A DNA stretch of 64,000 nucleotides. Origin: JBFLVT01 sp036804525 (lineage in GTDB: Bacteria; Bacillota; Desulfotomaculia; Desulfotomaculales; JASEER01). The DNA is taken from NCBI GenBank assembly GCA_036804525.1, contig DAIRSE010000005.1:1-64000 (forward strand), in the 5' to 3' direction. Made by a program: the position numbers and the translations under genes. The notes below the pieces were generated by a model, which saw nothing but the letters and a program-made list of their open reading frames with translations, had not been told where the DNA came from and made no database searches. This document shows, piece by piece, positions 8,431-17,270 of the stretch (position 1 is its first letter; each line of letters starts with the position of its first letter).

Positions 8431-8974
8431 CATTCCTCATCAGGTATACATCATCCACCGTTAACGGCATCTACCTGCCTCAGTCGTTAGTCGTCGGACG
8501 TCGGTAGTCGGTACTTGATGGGATTCGCTTCAGGGCCTGTTAAAAAAATGGGGTTGTTCAAAAACGACCCAGCACTCAATGAATTCTCCACAGAGTAAAA
8601 GTCTGCGCTCGGTCAATCAGACTACGACTCACGGAAACACAGTTCAGCAACGAATTGAGTGCTGGGCAAGCGAAGTTTTTCAACAGCCCCTTCGCGGAAT
8701 TCCTTCTCTCCCGACAAACGGTGACCTATGATCTTGTGGACCAACACAATTAAGAGATACAGGGCAATACAAAAGACCCCTGTTTCTCAAGGAGTCTCCA
8801 AAACTTGCACTCGGCATTCAGCCCTTAGCGCCAAGAATACGGCACTTAGCATTTAACAGCAAGCGTCAGAACTCAACTGAACCTTGGGTCTTGATGCAAC
8901 TATGGGGGTTCCAATACCTGTGCAACAGCATTTAGGGCCTGAAACGGAACGTCTGAATGCCTAACGCTGAACAC
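8431..8974. other. Intergenic region between recN and gatC, no gene
   Basis: About 540 bases without a credible ORF. It contains near-repetitive words (GTCGTCGG-like at about 8480-8515; CACTTAG/CATTTAG-like at 8815-8870), the inverted-repeat element at 8550-8690, and otherwise featureless sequence. Similar words recur in other gaps of this window. Confidence 0.6.
8550..8690. repeat. MITE-like palindromic element
   Basis: The left arm reads GGGTTGTTCAAAAACG, then CCAGCACTCAAT at 8569-8580. The right arm reads ATTGAGTGCTGG at 8654-8665, then AGTTTTTCAACAGCCCC up to 8690. The arms are imperfect inverted repeats enclosing about 75 bases with no ORF. A related element sits at 38289-38410, and its GTTTTTCAAC terminal word recurs elsewhere, suggesting a small non-autonomous repeat family. 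Confidence 0.55.
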
Positions 8975-10651
8975 TTAGTACTGCCGGGCGATAGCTCGGC
9001 TAAGGAGTTCGGCGGCATGCTGGCGTACGGCACTGGACACCCCTTTCCCGGCAAGCATCCTGGCCAGTTCCTCGAGCCGTCCGTTCTCGTCCAGGATTGA
9101 AACAAAGGTGCGTGTCCGCCCATGCACGACCTCCTTGCTGATCTGGAAATGGCGCCTGGCAAAGGCGGCGATCTGGGGCGCATGCGTGACGCAGATCACC
9201 TGGTGATAGCGGCTGATATCGGCCAGTTTCTCGGCCACGGCGTCCAGGGCCCGTCCCCCCACTCCCGCGTCGACCTCGTCAAAGACCAGCGTGGGGACCC
9301 TGTCTCCCTCCGCCAGCGCGTTTCTAAGAGCAAGCATGACCCGGGAAAGTTCACCCCCCGAAGCGATACGCGAGAGCGGCCCGGCAGGCTCGCCTGGATT
9401 GGGGGCGAAATAGAACACGGCATCCTCCCTGCCGTAAGGCGTCATTCCTTCAACAGGCGCCAAATTGACGGTGAAAACCGCTTCCAACATCTCCAGTTCC
9501 CACAGTTCTGCGGTGACGTGCCGGCTCAACCTGGAGGCGGCGTCCCGGCGCAGCTGGGAGAGTCTCTCGGCAACTTCCCGCCACTCGCCCGCCAGTTCAG
9601 CCTGTTTTCGGCGGAGTTCTTCAATCCTGTCTTCGGCACTCGACAGCGTCTCGAGTTCCGCGGCTATTTCGGCACGATACTGGAGTATCGACTCGATGCT
9701 GTCCCCGTATTTCCTTTTAAGGCGGCTGATCAGGGCCAGCCGCTCTTCAACAGCGTTCAGGCGACGCGGGTCGCGGTCGCCCGCGTCCTTCAGCCTAGCG
9801 AGTTCCCGTGCCTGTTCCTGTACGTCATAGACCATGTTCGCCAGTCCGTCGGCAAGACCGGCAGCGGCCGGCACGTAGCGGGCAAGCTCCTGCAAAAGGC
9901 GGGAACAGTCGCTGAGCAAATCAGCAGCCGGCCGCTGGTGCTCGTCGCCGCCGTACAACAGAGCGTAGGCTTCGTCAGCCAGCTCGGCAATCCGGGAAGC
10001 GTTCTGCAAATAGAGGCGTTCGCTTTCCAGCTCCTCTTCCTCGCCTGCTTGCAATTTGGCAGCATCGATCTCGTCCAGTTGAAACTGGAGGGTGTCCTGC
10101 CTGCGGGCCCGCTCCTTGGCCCCCGTTATCATTTCGTCCAGTTTCCGGCCAAGCTCGTTGTACTCAGCATAGATCCCGGCAAGACGCCGGCTCAGGGCAA
10201 GGAGTTCCGGGCCTCCAAAGTAGTCGAGGAGCCGCCCGTGGTGCTTGTCCCGCAGTAAAGACTGCTGCTCGCCCTGGCGGTGAAAATCTACAAGCTTGTG
10301 CCCCACCTCGCGAAAAACGGTGGCTGTAACGATGGTTCCGTTAATCCTATAGACGCTCCGACCGTTGCGGTAAATGTCCCTGCTCAACACCAGAAAGCCT
10401 TCCTGCGGTGCCACCGGGATGCCGGACAGGTTAAGACCCTCCAGGTCAAAAACAAGCTCGACGTAAGCCCTCTCGGACCCGGATCGCACCACGTCGGAGG
10501 AAGGACGCTGCCCCAGGCCGACTTGCAGCGCCTCGATAACAAGCGATTTCCCCGCTCCCGTCTCGCCCGTCAGTACGTTCAGCCCTGGGACCAGCTCTAG
10601 GTCCTGGTCGCTGATCAGGGCGAAGTTCTTGGCCATCAGGCGGCACAGCAT
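8975..10651 (-). CDS. recN: DNA repair protein RecN
   Basis: A 558-residue SMC-like ATPase that acts early in double-strand break repair. The N-terminal half begins MLCRLMAKNFALISDQDLEL and has the Walker A motif GETGAGKS near residue 30. The central part is Glu/Arg-rich coiled coil. The C-terminal half has the ABC signature SGGELSRVMLALRNAL and Walker B TLVFDEVDAGVGGRA, followed by VTHAPQIAAFA. It follows argR by 47 bases, the usual argR-recN order in Firmicutes, and ends the isoprenoid/OLE gene run. Confidence 0.97.
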   Translation of the reverse strand: MLCRLMAKNFALISDQDLELVPGLNVLTGETGAGKSLVIEALQVGLGQRPSSDVVRSGSERAYVELVFDLEGLNLSGIPVAPQEGFLVLSRDIYRNGRSVYRINGTIVTATVFREVGHKLVDFHRQGEQQSLLRDKHHGRLLDYFGGPELLALSRRLAGIYAEYNELGRKLDEMITGAKERARRQDTLQFQLDEIDAAKLQAGEEEELESERLYLQNASRIAELADEAYALLYGGDEHQRPAADLLSDCSRLLQELARYVPAAAGLADGLANMVYDVQEQARELARLKDAGDRDPRRLNAVEERLALISRLKRKYGDSIESILQYRAEIAAELETLSSAEDRIEELRRKQAELAGEWREVAERLSQLRRDAASRLSRHVTAELWELEMLEAVFTVNLAPVEGMTPYGREDAVFYFAPNPGEPAGPLSRIASGGELSRVMLALRNALAEGDRVPTLVFDEVDAGVGGRALDAVAEKLADISRYHQVICVTHAPQIAAFARRHFQISKEVVHGRTRTFVSILDENGRLEELARMLAGKGVSSAVRQHAAELLSRAIARQY

Positions 10652-10698
10652 ACGCTACCCCCCATCAAGAGGTCTGAGGCCAGAAGTTAAAGGTTTTT

Positions 10699-11154
10699 TT
10701 ACCGGTCTCCCAAATAGCTCGCCAGGCGCTCGCTTATCTTTTTCACTTGTTGGCGGGGTTTTACCGCGATGAAAATAGTATCGTCACCGGCTACCGAACC
10801 CATAATCCCCGGCCACTGCACCTGGTCGAGCGCCGAGGCCACCCCCTGCGCGGCCCCCGGCACGGTTTTGACAACGACAAGGTTTTCCGCGTAGTCGACG
10901 TCGAGGACCTGATCGCGGAACATCCTGCGCAAACGGTCATCGGAAATCATCTGCGGACGCTCGCCGGGCGCAAGGTAGCGGACACCCGACCCCGTGTTCG
11001 ATTTCACCAGGCCCAGTTCGCGGATGTCTCTTGAAACAGTCGCCTGGGTTACATTGAAGCCCCTGGCCCTAAGGGCCTCGGCAAGCTCAACCTGGGTGGC
11101 CACGGGCGTCTCGCGGATAATGTCCAGGATTTGTTTCTGTCGTCTGGCCTTCAT
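10699..11154 (-). CDS. argR: Arginine repressor ArgR/AhrC
   Basis: A 151-residue hexameric, arginine-responsive transcription factor. The N-terminal winged helix begins MKARRQKQILDIIRETPVAT and includes the recognition segment VTQATVSRDIRELGLVK. The C-terminal oligomerisation and arginine-binding domain contains GSVAGDDTIFIAVK. The length is normal. It sits between nadK and recN. Targets are presumably arginine genes outside the window. Confidence 0.96.
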   Translation of the reverse strand: MKARRQKQILDIIRETPVATQVELAEALRARGFNVTQATVSRDIRELGLVKSNTGSGVRYLAPGERPQMISDDRLRRMFRDQVLDVDYAENLVVVKTVPGAAQGVASALDQVQWPGIMGSVAGDDTIFIAVKPRQQVKKISERLASYLGDR

Positions 11155-11190
11155 TGGCTGACTTCACCTTCATTCCGAAACTGCGCTGCA

Positions 11191-12045
11191 TTAAGGGCTT
11201 CGCCTTTCCAACCGTTCACGGAGCACCTCAAAGAAACTCCACTGGTGGAACCTTACCAGCAGGGCGGGCTTGGCAGCCTGCCGCAGCACCACCGTATCTC
11301 CCGACGCGAGGTCGTGGCTCTCCTGCCCGTCGGCGACGAGCATGGCTCCCTTTTGGGCAGAGAGCAAACGCACCTCAACGACACCGGAAGAGCCCACAAT
11401 AAAAGACCGCGCCACAACGCTGTGCGCGCACAGGGGCGTGATCAGGATCCCCTGAACGTCGGGTGTGAGCAGGGGCCCCCCGGCGGCAAGCGAATAGGCC
11501 GTGGAACCGGTCGGCGTGGCGACGATCAACCCGTCCCCTAGATAACTGGTTACCAAGTCACCATTCACCCGGACCTCGGTACTGATCGGCCGGAGCAGGG
11601 TGCCTTTCGTGATGACAAAATCGTTTAAAGCGATGCCGATTCGCCGTGATCCTTGAGCGTTCCTGATTTCGGCATCCAGCATCGACCGCTGCTCTAGGTG
11701 GTAGTCGCCGCTGAAAAAGCAGTCGATGGCGCCGGTGATGCCGGCGGGATCGATTTCGCTCAGGAACCCGAGCCGGCCCATCCTGACACCGAGGACAGGG
11801 ATATCCCGCGGGGCGACTCGCCTTGCTGTGCCCAGCATCGTTCCGTCTCCGCCAAGGGCAATGACCATTTCCGCCGATGGCGGTTCTGTAACCAGCAATT
11901 CTCGGTGTTTAACGAGCGGTATACCGTTATCGTAAATCCACAGGCAGGCTTCCCAGGCGCTCAGCCGTTCCCGGATCTGATCGATGATCCTCTCCACGCA
12001 GTCGATATCCAGATGCCGGTTCGCAATCAGACCTACCTTCCTCAA
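11191..12045 (-). CDS. nadK: NAD kinase
   Basis: A 284-residue ATP- or polyphosphate-dependent NAD kinase, the source of NADP. The GGDGTMLGTAR motif near residue 66 is the diagnostic nucleotide-binding loop. NDFVITKG is the conserved NAD-binding segment, and GDGLIVATPTGSTAYSLAAGGP follows. Its start codon abuts the tlyA stop, so the two are translationally coupled. Confidence 0.96.
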   Translation of the reverse strand: MRKVGLIANRHLDIDCVERIIDQIRERLSAWEACLWIYDNGIPLVKHRELLVTEPPSAEMVIALGGDGTMLGTARRVAPRDIPVLGVRMGRLGFLSEIDPAGITGAIDCFFSGDYHLEQRSMLDAEIRNAQGSRRIGIALNDFVITKGTLLRPISTEVRVNGDLVTSYLGDGLIVATPTGSTAYSLAAGGPLLTPDVQGILITPLCAHSVVARSFIVGSSGVVEVRLLSAQKGAMLVADGQESHDLASGDTVVLRQAAKPALLVRFHQWSFFEVLRERLERRSP

Positions 12046-12864
12046 TTACGTACCACCTTTATCTTTCAGTTCCCGATGCGCCTCTTCCACGACATCGGCG
12101 ACATTGCCGTCCCACGAACAACTTCCCTTTTTGCCCGCATACAGCAGGTACTCGATATTCCCCTCGGGCCCGCGCACCGGAGACCAGGTAACTCCCTTCA
12201 CCGTCCACCCCAAAGCGTGAACAGTGTCGATAACAGCCTTTATCACCTCAGTGTGGACGGCAGGGTCGCGCACGACCCCTTTTTTACCGACCCTGTCGGG
12301 ACCGGCTTCAAACTGCGGCTTGATCAGCAGAACGGCGTCGGCCTCGCCTGCGGTAAGCCTGTCAACCTGGGGCAGGATTTTGGAAAGTGAAATAAAAGAG
12401 ACGTCCACTGTTGCAAAATCCGGTTGCGCCCCAGGACCCAGTTTCTCTGGTTCAAGGTACCTGATGTTGGTGCGTTCGTAAACGACAACACGGGGATCCT
12501 GGCGCAGTTTCCAGGCCAGCTGCCCGTAGCCCACATCCACGGCATAGACGCGCCGGGCCCCAAATTGCAGGGCACAGTCGGTAAAACCCCCGGTCGAGGC
12601 CCCCACGTCAAGGACAGTACGGTTGGTCAAATCGATGCCAAAGACGCGCAGGGCCTTCTCCAGCTTCAGCCCGCCCCTGCTCACGTAAGGCAGCTGCCCA
12701 CCCCGGACCTCGATTTCAACCTTGGGATCGACCAAGGTTCCCGCCTTGTCCACCCGCTGCCCGGAAACAAACACGTGCCCGGCCATTACCGCCGACCGGG
12801 CTATCATGCGCGAGGGAAAGAGTCCCCGTTCAACCAAAAGCACGTCAAGCCGCTTCTTAACCAT
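12046..12864 (-). CDS. tlyA: TlyA-family rRNA 2'-O-methyltransferase (S4 plus FtsJ domains)
   Basis: A 272-residue protein with an N-terminal S4 RNA-binding domain (KKRLDVLLVERGLFPSRMIA, residues 3-60) and a Rossmann methyltransferase domain with the SAM loop VLDVGASTGGFTDCAL near residue 85. Characterised relatives 2'-O-methylate 16S and 23S rRNA; the older name 'hemolysin A' is misleading. It lies 3 bases after dxs and directly before nadK, as in many Firmicutes. Confidence 0.93.
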   Translation of the reverse strand: MVKKRLDVLLVERGLFPSRMIARSAVMAGHVFVSGQRVDKAGTLVDPKVEIEVRGGQLPYVSRGGLKLEKALRVFGIDLTNRTVLDVGASTGGFTDCALQFGARRVYAVDVGYGQLAWKLRQDPRVVVYERTNIRYLEPEKLGPGAQPDFATVDVSFISLSKILPQVDRLTAGEADAVLLIKPQFEAGPDRVGKKGVVRDPAVHTEVIKAVIDTVHALGWTVKGVTWSPVRGPEGNIEYLLYAGKKGSCSWDGNVADVVEEAHRELKDKGGT

Positions 12865-12867
12865 TAA

Positions 12868-14781
12868 CTATATCTTCGTCGGTGCCAGCCGTAGCCTGGA
12901 CCGCTGCAGTTCGGCCAGCACTCTCGCCGCGATTTCTTCGGCGCTCAAACCGTATTTCTCGCGGAGAAGCGACGGGGCACCGTGCTCGACAAAGGTATCG
13001 GGCAGAGCAATTAAATGTGGACGGACGTCGAATTGCCTTTTTGCGGCCAGGAGTTCCAGGATGGCACCGCCAAACCCGCCGCTGATGACGTTTTCTTCGA
13101 CAATGAAGAGTTGCCTGCTGCGCCTGGCGTAGGTGAGGATAGACTCCTCATCCAGGGGTTTGACGAAGCGGGCATTGATAACCGCCACATTGACGCCCGC
13201 AGCCGAAAGGATTTGGGCCGCCTCGAGGCTGGGCTCGACTGTGTTGCCGACAGCGAGGATGGTGGCGTCCCTGCCGTCCCGCAGTACCTCGGCCCGTCCA
13301 AGGGGGATTTCTTTGAAGTCCTGGTCAAGCGGGCAGCCGGTCCCGGTCCCGCGGGGGTAGCGCACAGCCACGGGCACTCCGTAATCGATGGCCGCTTTCA
13401 GCATGTGCTGCAGTTCGTTTTCGTCGCGCGGCGCCATCAGGGTAAGGTTGGGTATAAGCCTGAGATAGGAAAGATCAAAAATGCCCTGGTGAGTCGGGCC
13501 GTCATCACCTACGATGCCGCCCCGGTCCAGGGCCAAGACCACGGGCAGGCGCTGCAGGCAGACATCATGGATAACCTGGTCAAAAGCGCGCTGCATAAAC
13601 GTAGAATAGATCGCCACCACCGGCCGCAAGCCCTCGGCAGCCATACCCGCCGCCAGCGTGACAGCATGCTGCTCGGCGATGCCGACATCGAAAAACCGGT
13701 CCGGGAAGGTTTTGGCGAACTCGGTCAGGCCGGTCCCGCTGGTCATTGCCGCCGTGATCGCCACTATTCTTTCGTCTTCCTGAGCCAGGGTCACGAGAGT
13801 CCGGCCGAAGACCTCGGTATAGGTAACCCTGCCGTTCTTCTTAACCTTCCCCGTCTCGGCGTCGAACGCCCCCACACCGTGGAATTTGTCGGGGTTGGTC
13901 TCGGCAGGCTTGTAGCCCTTGCCCTTCGTAGTAAGAACGTGCACGATAACCGGCCCTTCGGCAGCCTTGGCCTGTTTCAAGATGCTGAGGAGCTGAGGGA
14001 TGTTGTGGCCGTCGATGGGGCCGAGATAGGTGAAGCCCAGTTCCTCGAAGATCATGCCCGGAACGACAAGATACTTGAGGCTGTCCTTGACCCGGAGCGT
14101 CCACTTTAATAAACGCGGTCCGATGGCGGGGATACGCTGCAGGAGGTCCTCCAGCTCTTCCTTGCCGCGCGTATACATAGGGTCTGTCCGCAGGCGCGTC
14201 AAATACCCTGACAGAGCCCCCACGTTCTTGGCGATCGACATCTCGTTGTCGTTAAGGATGACAATCAGCCGCCTCTGCAAATGCCCCGCGTGATTGAGGG
14301 CCTCAAAAGCCATCCCGGCCGTAAGCGCGCCGTCGCCAATCACGGCCACGACCGAGCTGCTGTCATCGGCGCGGTAGTCGCGGCCCAAGGCCATTCCCAA
14401 CGCGGCAGAAATCGAGGTAGAACTGTGACCGGTCCCAAAAGCGTCGTACTCGCTTTCTAAACGGCTGGGGAAGCCGCTCAAGCCCCCGTACTGCCGGAGC
14501 GTCGAAAAAGCCTCACGCCGGCCGGTAAGGATCTTGTGAACGTAACACTGGTGCCCTACATCCCAGATGATCTTATCGCGCGGGGCCTCAAATACGCGGT
14601 GCAGGGCGATGGTGAGCTCAACCACGCCTAAATTGGGTGCCAGGTGCCCCCCGGTCCGGGATACGGTATTGACGATCAGTGCACGAATTTCGGCTGCCAG
14701 GCGCTGCAGTTCTTCAATAGAAAGCGAGCGCAGATCTTTTGGCGAGTTAATGCGATCCAGGATGTGTTTCAACGACGCCAC
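12868..14781 (-). CDS. dxs: 1-deoxy-D-xylulose-5-phosphate synthase
   Basis: A 637-residue thiamine diphosphate enzyme that condenses pyruvate and glyceraldehyde-3-phosphate in the first step of the MEP isoprenoid pathway. IWDVGHQCYVHKILTGR and GDGALTAGMAFEALNHAG (ThDP/Mg site, about residue 150) are present, followed by the transketolase pyrimidine domain with GIAEQHAVTLAAGMA and DRGGIVGDDGPTHQG. Length is typical. Its 5' end overlaps oapA by 13 bases, so dxs is coupled to the OLE/OapA transcript. Confidence 0.97.
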   Translation of the reverse strand: MASLKHILDRINSPKDLRSLSIEELQRLAAEIRALIVNTVSRTGGHLAPNLGVVELTIALHRVFEAPRDKIIWDVGHQCYVHKILTGRREAFSTLRQYGGLSGFPSRLESEYDAFGTGHSSTSISAALGMALGRDYRADDSSSVVAVIGDGALTAGMAFEALNHAGHLQRRLIVILNDNEMSIAKNVGALSGYLTRLRTDPMYTRGKEELEDLLQRIPAIGPRLLKWTLRVKDSLKYLVVPGMIFEELGFTYLGPIDGHNIPQLLSILKQAKAAEGPVIVHVLTTKGKGYKPAETNPDKFHGVGAFDAETGKVKKNGRVTYTEVFGRTLVTLAQEDERIVAITAAMTSGTGLTEFAKTFPDRFFDVGIAEQHAVTLAAGMAAEGLRPVVAIYSTFMQRAFDQVIHDVCLQRLPVVLALDRGGIVGDDGPTHQGIFDLSYLRLIPNLTLMAPRDENELQHMLKAAIDYGVPVAVRYPRGTGTGCPLDQDFKEIPLGRAEVLRDGRDATILAVGNTVEPSLEAAQILSAAGVNVAVINARFVKPLDEESILTYARRSRQLFIVEENVISGGFGGAILELLAAKRQFDVRPHLIALPDTFVEHGAPSLLREKYGLSAEEIAARVLAELQRSRLRLAPTKI

Positions 14782-15383
14782 ACCTTTGACCGGTTTTTTG
14801 ATTTATTATGTCCCGACGGGCCTGACGGGTTTAACGGGCGCCAAATTCTTTCAACACTGGCCAGGACCCGAGCGGCCAGAAACACCACTTCGTTAGCCCT
14901 GTTGATAGCCAGCCTTTTGCCTAAAAGTTTGCCCGAAACGGTTAGAGAAGCAATGCCGGCCGTAATTAACACATTAGCCAAAACTATATTAAATCCCTGC
15001 TGCGCGGTTGCAAGTTGCACAATCAGGGAAATGCCTAGAGCGCCGGACAGCGTGCCGGCTATATCGCCCACGATGTCGTTGGAGAAGTTGGCGACCTTGT
15101 CGGCGTTGCGGATTAAAAACACGCCCTGCTGCGCCCCAAAAACCTTTTTGGCGGCCTTGGCGTGGAACGGCGCTTCACGAGCCGCGGTTACGGCGGTGCC
15201 CAAGATGTCAAAAAAGACGCCTACGGAAATGATCAGGAGAAGGAGGAGTACGGCCACGATGATGTTGGCCAGTCTTCGCGTGGCAACCTCGGCAAGGAAA
15301 CTGAAAAATACCGTCGAGGTAAACGTCCCTACCGCGACGATAATCACGTACCTAAGAAACGAACGGGAATAGCCATTTGTCAA
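14769..15383 (-). CDS. oapA: OLE-associated membrane protein, OapA-like (DUF21/CNNM-like)
   Basis: A 204-residue membrane protein with three to four hydrophobic segments (about residues 10-28, 38-60, 112-130 and 135-152) joined by a conserved-looking soluble stretch containing HAKAAKKVFGAQQGVFLIRN. It lies directly downstream of a large structured RNA with the size and setting of OLE RNA, between ispA and dxs, where the OLE partner protein OapA is encoded in other Firmicutes. Automated annotation may call it CorB/DUF21-like. The start is probably TTG at 15383, about 10 bases after GAGG. Family knowledge: OapA binds OLE RNA and anchors it to the membrane. Confidence 0.75.
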   Translation of the reverse strand: MTNGYSRSFLRYVIIVAVGTFTSTVFFSFLAEVATRRLANIIVAVLLLLLIISVGVFFDILGTAVTAAREAPFHAKAAKKVFGAQQGVFLIRNADKVANFSNDIVGDIAGTLSGALGISLIVQLATAQQGFNIVLANVLITAGIASLTVSGKLLGKRLAINRANEVVFLAARVLASVERIWRPLNPSGPSGHNKSKNRSKVWRR

Positions 15384-15397
15384 ACAGGCTGCACCTC

Positions 15398-15412
15398 ACC
15401 CCGTAGTGGGGT
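15398..15412 (-). promoter_or_regulatory. Small hairpin immediately before the oapA ribosome binding site
   Basis: ACCCC-GTAGT-GGGGT forms a 5-bp stem with a 5-base loop. It lies between the 3' end of OLE RNA and the GAGG preceding the TTG start of oapA, and the right-hand G/T run reaches the ribosome binding site. It could tune translation or mark RNA processing. It has no T-tract. Confidence 0.45.
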
Positions 15413-15422
15413 CAAAATAACA

Positions 15423-16018
15423 AAAACAGGTAAGTGATAGCAAACCGGAGAAATATTGTAGCTTAGGTCCAGTAGGTTTTCCCAAACGCCCACCGTGCGT
15501 CGCCGCTCCGGCGGTTTCCCTTTAAGGACGTTTTCGGACCGTCACCGGTACCGAGACTGGATTGCCACTCAGTCTACACTGCAATCTCCGGCCTGCCCTG
15601 GACACCCAGACAGCCTAGAAGTTTTCCTTAACAGCAAACTCTCTCCCCTAGCCTCTTTTGCAGCAATGGTTTCGACCGGCTCCCCGAGTGAGCGGCGCCA
15701 CCCAATCGGGAAACCCTTAACGGTATCCACCATTGCCACTCAAGGCAGGCTACACTGCACGCAGCTCCGTCACCACGTACAGGTTTTTACCCCAAGCCAT
15801 AGTTCAGAAAATCCCCACGAACTTGGGTCTCCGCGGAAGCAGGGTCAACGCCCGCATGCCATTGCAGGTCGCCCCGCAACCTTAACTCCCAGTACCAACC
15901 CCCGACTGGGCGTCGGATGCCAGCACCAGGAACTTCATCGATGTGCCCTCAGCGGATTTTTAGGCCCGCCCTTGAAGAGAGAGCCGCTGACTAGGATACT
16001 GCATCACTTACCTGTTTT
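15423..16018 (-). ncRNA. ole: OLE RNA (ornate large extremophilic RNA)
   Basis: A roughly 596-base non-coding segment transcribed from the minus strand. Its ends are perfect 16-bp complements, AAAACAGGTAAGTGAT at the 5' end (16003-16018) and its inverse at the 3' end (15423-15438), forming a closing P1 helix. It sits between ispA and an OapA-like membrane gene followed by dxs, the classic OLE setting, and OLE RNAs are about 600 nt. Internally it repeats GCCACTCA and TACACTGCA words about 200 bases apart, consistent with structured arms. A plus-strand ORF of 185 codons here has no coding signature. I did not align it to the Rfam model. Confidence 0.82.
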
Positions 16019-16045
16019 CGATTTTCAAAGATTAGTTGCTTTATT

Positions 16046-16075
16046 ATCATAGCATAACCGCAAAGGTCGCTTCAA
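16046..16075 (-). promoter_or_regulatory. Predicted promoter for OLE RNA
   Basis: On the minus strand TTGAAG (16070-16075) and TATGAT (16046-16051) are separated by 18 bases. The predicted start falls about 20 bases before the P1 helix of the RNA. This would let OLE-oapA-dxs be transcribed independently of ispA. Confidence 0.5.
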
Positions 16076-16140
16076 ACTTCAGCCGGCCACGCATTACCCC
16101 GGCCCGTCACGAGCCGGCGAAAGAGGAAGATGCCGTACCC

Positions 16141-17031
16141 TTAAAACTCACGCGTTAAAACAAATAGTACCGTCTGGCGGAGAAAATCGGCCTTATTATC
16201 AAATCCTTGCAGGGCGGCCATAGCAAGTTCTCCCTCCCGGCGGGCCCTCGTGCGCGCTTCATCCAGGCCAAACACTGACACGTAGGTAAGCTTGCGGTTC
16301 CTGGTGTCGCTGCCCACCGGCTTGCCAATCACCTCTTCGTTGCCGACAACGTCAAGGATGTCGTCGGTGATCTGAAAGGCCAGACCGAAATGCTCGGCGA
16401 AAGCGGTAAGATGTTTCAGCTGTTCCTCGCTTCCTCCCCCCAGGACGCAGCCCGTCCGGACGGCTGCGCGAAACAAGGCGCCGGTCTTGGTCCGGTGAAT
16501 ATACTCCAGTTCCGCCGGGCCTGCCTGCCGGTCTGTTGACTGGATGTCCATAACCTGGCCGCCGATCAGGCCCATGGTGCCGCAGGCCTCCGCCACGTCT
16601 TCCACCAGCTTGAGGGCGCTCCCGTCCCGGTAGCCGTGTTCCCGTATGCTCCGGCCCAGGAGCCCGAATCCCAGCGTCAGTAGCGCGTCGCCGACCAGGA
16701 TGGCCAGCGCTTCCCCGTAAACCTTGTGACTCGTCGGGCGACCCCTGCGCAGGTCGTCGTCGTCCATTGCCGGAAGGTCGTCGTGCACCAGCGAATAGGT
16801 GTGAATAAGCTCAAAGGCGCATGCCGCCGCCATAACCTTGTCTGGATCCCCGCCGACGGCCTCACAGGCGGCGAGGGTCATCGCCGGGCGCAGTCGTTTG
16901 CCGCCCGCAAAAACGCTATAACGCATCGCTTCGTGAATGATAGCGGGGTGGACGTCGGCACCAGGCAAATACTTGTCCAGCGCGGCATCAATCAAACGCC
17001 TTTTCTCTGCCAGCTGGTTAAGAAAGTTCAT
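16141..17031 (-). CDS. ispA: Polyprenyl (geranyl/farnesyl) diphosphate synthase
   Basis: A 296-residue trans-prenyltransferase that elongates isopentenyl diphosphate to farnesyl (or geranylgeranyl) diphosphate. The first Asp-rich motif is DDLPAMDDDDLRRG near residue 83 and the second is DDILD near residue 225. GKRLRPAMTLAACEAVGG is the conserved N-terminal segment. It overlaps xseB by 4 bases and lies upstream of OLE RNA and dxs, making an isoprenoid gene set. Confidence 0.95.
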   Translation of the reverse strand: MNFLNQLAEKRRLIDAALDKYLPGADVHPAIIHEAMRYSVFAGGKRLRPAMTLAACEAVGGDPDKVMAAACAFELIHTYSLVHDDLPAMDDDDLRRGRPTSHKVYGEALAILVGDALLTLGFGLLGRSIREHGYRDGSALKLVEDVAEACGTMGLIGGQVMDIQSTDRQAGPAELEYIHRTKTGALFRAAVRTGCVLGGGSEEQLKHLTAFAEHFGLAFQITDDILDVVGNEEVIGKPVGSDTRNRKLTYVSVFGLDEARTRARREGELAMAALQGFDNKADFLRQTVLFVLTREF

Positions 17032-17240
17032 CGTTCTCCATCGCCCGTTTCTGTAATAGAACTGGACAGGAACCTCACCCTCTGCTCGGCATTGTCCAGG
17101 ATGGAACGGCAGTGCCGGGCGAGGGTGACTCCTTCAGCATAGAGGTCCAAAGCTTCCTCCAGCGGAAGCCGGCCGTCCTCCAGCCGGTGCACGATTTCTT
17201 CCAAACGTATGATTGCCTCTTCAAAACTCAGATCTCCCAT
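17028..17240 (-). CDS. xseB: Exodeoxyribonuclease VII small subunit
   Basis: A short helical subunit (70 residues from the preferred start) that wraps the XseA nuclease subunit. LSFEEAIIRLEEIVHRLEDG and LPLEEALDLYAEGVTLARHC are the family signature. The ATG at 17240 (MGDLSFEE) has GGGGAGG 5 bases upstream, so it is preferred over the frame's first codon at 17270. It is coupled to ispA by a 4-base overlap. xseA lies in the same gene run at 18.8-20.0 kb. Confidence 0.95.
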   Translation of the reverse strand: MGDLSFEEAIIRLEEIVHRLEDGRLPLEEALDLYAEGVTLARHCRSILDNAEQRVRFLSSSITETGDGER

Positions 17241-17270
17241 ATATGCCTCCCCGCAAACAGCCCGCAACAA

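Noticed and set aside
13015..14109. Plus-strand ORF of 364 codons
   Set aside because: Antisense to dxs; no ribosome site.
15495..16052. Plus-strand ORF of 185 codons
   Set aside because: Lies inside the OLE RNA locus on the opposite strand, has no ribosome site and no recognisable protein features.
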